From the NCBI RefSeq assembly GCF_000764185.1, contig NZ_JQEC01000004.1:62001-126000 (forward strand): a stretch of 64,000 bases of DNA, written 5' to 3'. Under the pieces are notes generated by a model. It was given only the letters and a program-made list of their open reading frames with translations, had not been told where the DNA came from and did no database searches. The position numbers and the translations under genes were made by a program. The number at the start of each line of letters is the position of its first letter. Position 1 is the first letter of the stretch. This document shows, in pieces, positions 61,528-64,000 of the stretch. This DNA comes from Colwellia psychrerythraea. GTDB taxonomy: Bacteria; Pseudomonadota; Gammaproteobacteria; Enterobacterales; Alteromonadaceae.

Positions 61528-62841
61528 ATGCGTAATTTAACGCTTTCTCTACTAGCAGTAGTACTTATTGCTACTATTGGTTTAGGTTGGATGTTTGATG
61601 GTATTTATAATCAATACCTAAATCAAAATGATGAGCAAGATCAACACCACTCTTCGACACAGCAACAAGATGCCATCAGTGTTTTAGAGCAAGTAGGTAC
61701 TCACTTGGCCGTTGCCCTGTCGACACTCGATAATCGTCAAGAGTTTATTGATAAATGGCCAACTGAAGACACATTATCATTACGCTTACAGCCATTAAAA
61801 AACTTTCCGTTACCACCAGCTTTACTTAATGATTTAACTGCCGGTCAGCCGTTATTGCTGGAAACCGATGACAGTATCGCCTTGCATTTTTATCTTGCTC
61901 GTACGGATGAACTTCTGGTGTTATCCACGCCGCCACAAATAACGAGCCAGAATAACTCGTTATTGCCTATTTTTTTGACCAGTTTATTTTATCTGGCGGT
62001 ATTATTGTTGATGTTACTTTGGTTATACCCACTTGCAAAAAGGTTGATGACTTTAAGACAAACTGCGAAATGCTTTGGTGAAGGTAATTTAAACCAGCGT
62101 ATTAATGTCGGCACGATTTCATACATCCGTGATTTAGAATTAGAATTTAACCGAATGGCACAACGTATTGACGATTTAGTTACTGATATTAAGTTACTCA
62201 GTAGTGCAGTTTCTCACGATTTACGTACGCCCCTTGCACGCATTCGTTTTGGTATAGACACTATTGCTGAAGAAGATGATCCGGTATTACGTAAAAAGTT
62301 TGAGCAAAGGATTAGTGATAATGTAGATGAAATGGTCGACTTAGTCGAAAGTTTATTGAGTTACGCTCGTTTAGATCAAACCTTAATTACGCTAAACAAA
62401 GCGCCTGTAGATTTTAAGGCACTGATTAGTAATTGTATAAAGAACAAAAGCCAAGATGATATTGATCTGACTTTTCATGCACCACAACAACGGGTAATGG
62501 TTGATGGCGATCTTCCTTATTTAACTGTATTGATCAGTAACTTATTACAAAATGCTTATCAGTATTGTCACAGTCAAATTCAAGTCACGGTAGTCGAACT
62601 GGGCAATGACATTGTTGTCACTGTTAGTGACGACGGTCAAGGCATTGCCGTCGAGCAAAGAGAACAAATTCTGAAACCCTTTATTCGCGGCAATGGTAAT
62701 GAAAAAAAGGTAAAAGGTTACGGTATGGGTCTAGCCATAGTGAAACGTATTGTTGAATGGCACCATGGCAATATCACCATTGATAATTCAGAAAGTTTGA
62801 CTGGTGCACAATTTAGCGTGACTTTACCTAAGCCTTTATAA
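61528..62841 (+). CDS. Sensor histidine kinase
   Basis: A 437-residue kinase. It has an N-terminal membrane helix (4-22), a periplasmic sensor of about 120 residues, and a second helix (about 148-168, LPIFLTSLFYLAVLLLMLLWLYPL). A HAMP segment and dimerisation helix follow, with H230 in SSAVSHDLRTPLAR. The ATPase domain has NLLQNAYQYC (N box), SDDGQGIA (G1) and GYGMGLAIVKRI (G2). It is RstB/EnvZ-like in layout and partners with the preceding response regulator. The signal is unknown. Confidence 0.92.
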   Translation: MRNLTLSLLAVVLIATIGLGWMFDGIYNQYLNQNDEQDQHHSSTQQQDAISVLEQVGTHLAVALSTLDNRQEFIDKWPTEDTLSLRLQPLKNFPLPPALLNDLTAGQPLLLETDDSIALHFYLARTDELLVLSTPPQITSQNNSLLPIFLTSLFYLAVLLLMLLWLYPLAKRLMTLRQTAKCFGEGNLNQRINVGTISYIRDLELEFNRMAQRIDDLVTDIKLLSSAVSHDLRTPLARIRFGIDTIAEEDDPVLRKKFEQRISDNVDEMVDLVESLLSYARLDQTLITLNKAPVDFKALISNCIKNKSQDDIDLTFHAPQQRVMVDGDLPYLTVLISNLLQNAYQYCHSQIQVTVVELGNDIVVTVSDDGQGIAVEQREQILKPFIRGNGNEKKVKGYGMGLAIVKRIVEWHHGNITIDNSESLTGAQFSVTLPKPL

Positions 62842-62906
62842 AATTTGATTGTTATTAGTTATTCATCTACTTTTTTATTAGAGTCTAATTATTATTTGGT
62901 TTAGCG

Positions 62907-63467
62907 ATGTTCTCAACCTACAAAGATATTATTGATCAACGGGCTGAGTCTTATCATAAAGCCATGACGCTTTCCCCACTTGCTCGACAGCAAGAACTTA
63001 ACTGGTTAATTGAATATTTAGCTTCTTATAACCCGGTTAGTACTAACAGCACCGCTCAAGTATACCTTTTTGATCAGTTGCCAATTAAAAGACATAGCAT
63101 AGATAGGTTAGTTTTTTTTGCTGCTATTCATCATATAGGTAACAGAGAACAAGTTTTTTCAGAGTTTATACGGGTATTTAAGTCCCAGGAAAAAATCATT
63201 AATGAGGCGGGGATTAATCACCTTTTATTTAATAAAATGGAAATTGACTCTATTAATCGACTTAACATATACAATTATTTCAATGGTATAACTTACACTG
63301 TGTTTTTTTGTCGTTTGTTATTTGGTTTAGATCAGGCAAAGAATGGAGATATATTAGCAGGTATCGACACCCATTTAATTATTTGTTTCGAAAGTGGCAA
63401 GGTCAAGTGTGAATGGCAATTAGTATATGTCGTCAAATCCCTCCAAGCACTCAAAGTGTGTAATTAA
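62907..63467 (+). CDS. Methyltransferase-like fragment, uncharacterised
   Basis: A 186-residue protein. The stretch LFDQLPIKRHSIDRLVFFAAIHHIGNREQVFSEFIRVFKSQEKII (about 52-96) resembles the central part of a class I AdoMet methyltransferase (the DxVxxxxxxHHxxDxxxxLxExxRVLKPGG block). The AdoMet-binding glycine loop expected before it is missing. It may be a truncated, inactive relative. Its stop codon is in the same frame as the next gene. Confidence 0.45.
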   Translation: MFSTYKDIIDQRAESYHKAMTLSPLARQQELNWLIEYLASYNPVSTNSTAQVYLFDQLPIKRHSIDRLVFFAAIHHIGNREQVFSEFIRVFKSQEKIINEAGINHLLFNKMEIDSINRLNIYNYFNGITYTVFFCRLLFGLDQAKNGDILAGIDTHLIICFESGKVKCEWQLVYVVKSLQALKVCN

Positions 63468-63518
63468 ATTTTGGCATCTTTATTGAAAATACCTAAACCT
63501 GTCTCCTATAAAAATAGC

Positions 63519-64000
63519 ATGCTTGATAAGGTCATTTATGTTATCCGTTTAAGTCGTTATATTTCTCAGCGTGAAAATATTAGCCTACTAACTTTATTCT
63601 TAGAAATGTTAGTGCTTTATATAACGAAGCGCCTTGGACCTTTACTTTATTTTGAGGCTAGGCTTTGGAGGAAAGGGCTGTCATTACGCAAGAAAATGCG
63701 TTATTTCAATGAAAGCCAATATAAGCGACGTATTAATGAGCTTAATCCAGAGGCTTATCGTAAGTTTTCAAATAACAAATTGGTTGAAAAATCCATTTTG
63801 ACCTTATTAGGTATCCCAACAGCAGAGTTTATTGGTTACTTACACTCAGCGACAGGATCTGATTGTGAAGGAAATCAGCTGATAAATTGTCAGCAATTTA
63901 AAGATTTTTTACTTCTTCATGATGGTGAGAAGTTATGTTTTAAATTAACCGAAGGTTGGGGGGGGACTGGTTTTCTTGCTGTCCTCGTTTCAAAAGGTGA
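63519..64000 (+). CDS. Sugar-transfer-associated ATP-grasp protein (5' part)
   Basis: The frame is open from 63468 to the window edge. I use the ATG at 63519; TTG codons at 63471 and 63483 are other options. KRRINELNPEAYRKFSNNKLVEKSILTLLGIPTAEFIGYLHSATG, followed later by a Gly-rich EGWGGTG loop, resembles the sugar-transfer-associated ATP-grasp family (PF14397) found in polysaccharide loci. About 160 residues are seen; the catalytic part lies beyond the window. Confidence 0.65.
   Translation, partial: MLDKVIYVIRLSRYISQRENISLLTLFLEMLVLYITKRLGPLLYFEARLWRKGLSLRKKMRYFNESQYKRRINELNPEAYRKFSNNKLVEKSILTLLGIPTAEFIGYLHSATGSDCEGNQLINCQQFKDFLLLHDGEKLCFKLTEGWGGTGFLAVLVSKG

Noticed and set aside
1..64000. 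CRISPR arrays, insertion sequences, integrases or prophage genes.
   Set aside because: No regularly spaced repeats, transposase or integrase motifs, or phage structural genes were seen on either strand.

Overview
The window is AT-rich DNA with the gene content of a marine, Colwellia-like gammaproteobacterium of the Alteromonadales (inference). The basis is the DUF3083, DUF3545, DUF1456 and DUF3019 families, a PEP-CTERM protein, a MipA/OmpV protein next to a two-component system, and a CBM9/DUF5916 outer-membrane protein. No IS element, prophage or CRISPR array was seen. All calls come from reading the sequence; no database search was run.

Region 1 (1-9828) is ordinary chromosome: the tail of a low-complexity protein, a DUF3083 protein with an internal duplication, a hotdog thioesterase-like protein, a LysR regulator divergent from an isocitrate lyase/PEP mutase-family enzyme with a 21-bp palindrome between them, a large DUF2339 membrane protein and a membrane-anchored di-haem cytochrome c.

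Region 2 (10230-24797) is an RNA-repair island and the most interesting part. RtcR is divergent from a sigma-54 promoter driving a leader with three tandem, overlapping tRNA-like elements and a further multi-hairpin RNA. Then follow slipin, RtcB, RtcA, a CCA-adding enzyme and an RlaP-type nucleotidyltransferase, closed by a strong terminator. Beyond lie a small unknown gene, a TrmH-family methyltransferase and an 858-residue ATPase with features of RloC/PrrC anticodon nucleases (P-loop, CPFC zinc hook, C-terminal R-x3-E and GHD). A convergent rtcB2-prfH-LMW-phosphatase operon completes the island. Tools that could cut tRNA, seal it, rebuild its 3' end and rescue damaged ribosomes thus sit within about 15 kb.

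Region 3 (25208-32654) is a co-directional run of membrane and uncharacterised proteins: DUF2157, DUF4824, DUF2199, a small membrane protein, a saccharopine-dehydrogenase-like protein, DUF2269, two DoxX-like proteins, a DCC thiol oxidoreductase, a lipoprotein and a small acidic protein. Region 4 (32931-43552) has a TetR regulator with clear palindromes before an MlaC-like gene, a lipoprotein/class 3 lipase/small membrane protein trio, an AraC-HTH/HDOD protein, a PEP-CTERM protein, an esterase lipoprotein, a ToxR/CadC-like regulator and a DsbA-family protein.

Region 5 (43608-64000) has a CBM9/DUF5916 outer-membrane protein, a beta-lactamase-family hydrolase, a pilin-like protein, an OpuAC-type binding protein, a CDGSH-CDGSH-glutamate synthase fusion, a DEAD-box helicase, MscS, DUF1456, DUF3545 under a hairpin hiding its start, an M14 peptidase, the MipA/DUF3019/response regulator/histidine kinase cluster, a methyltransferase-like remnant and the start of an ATP-grasp gene cut by the window edge.
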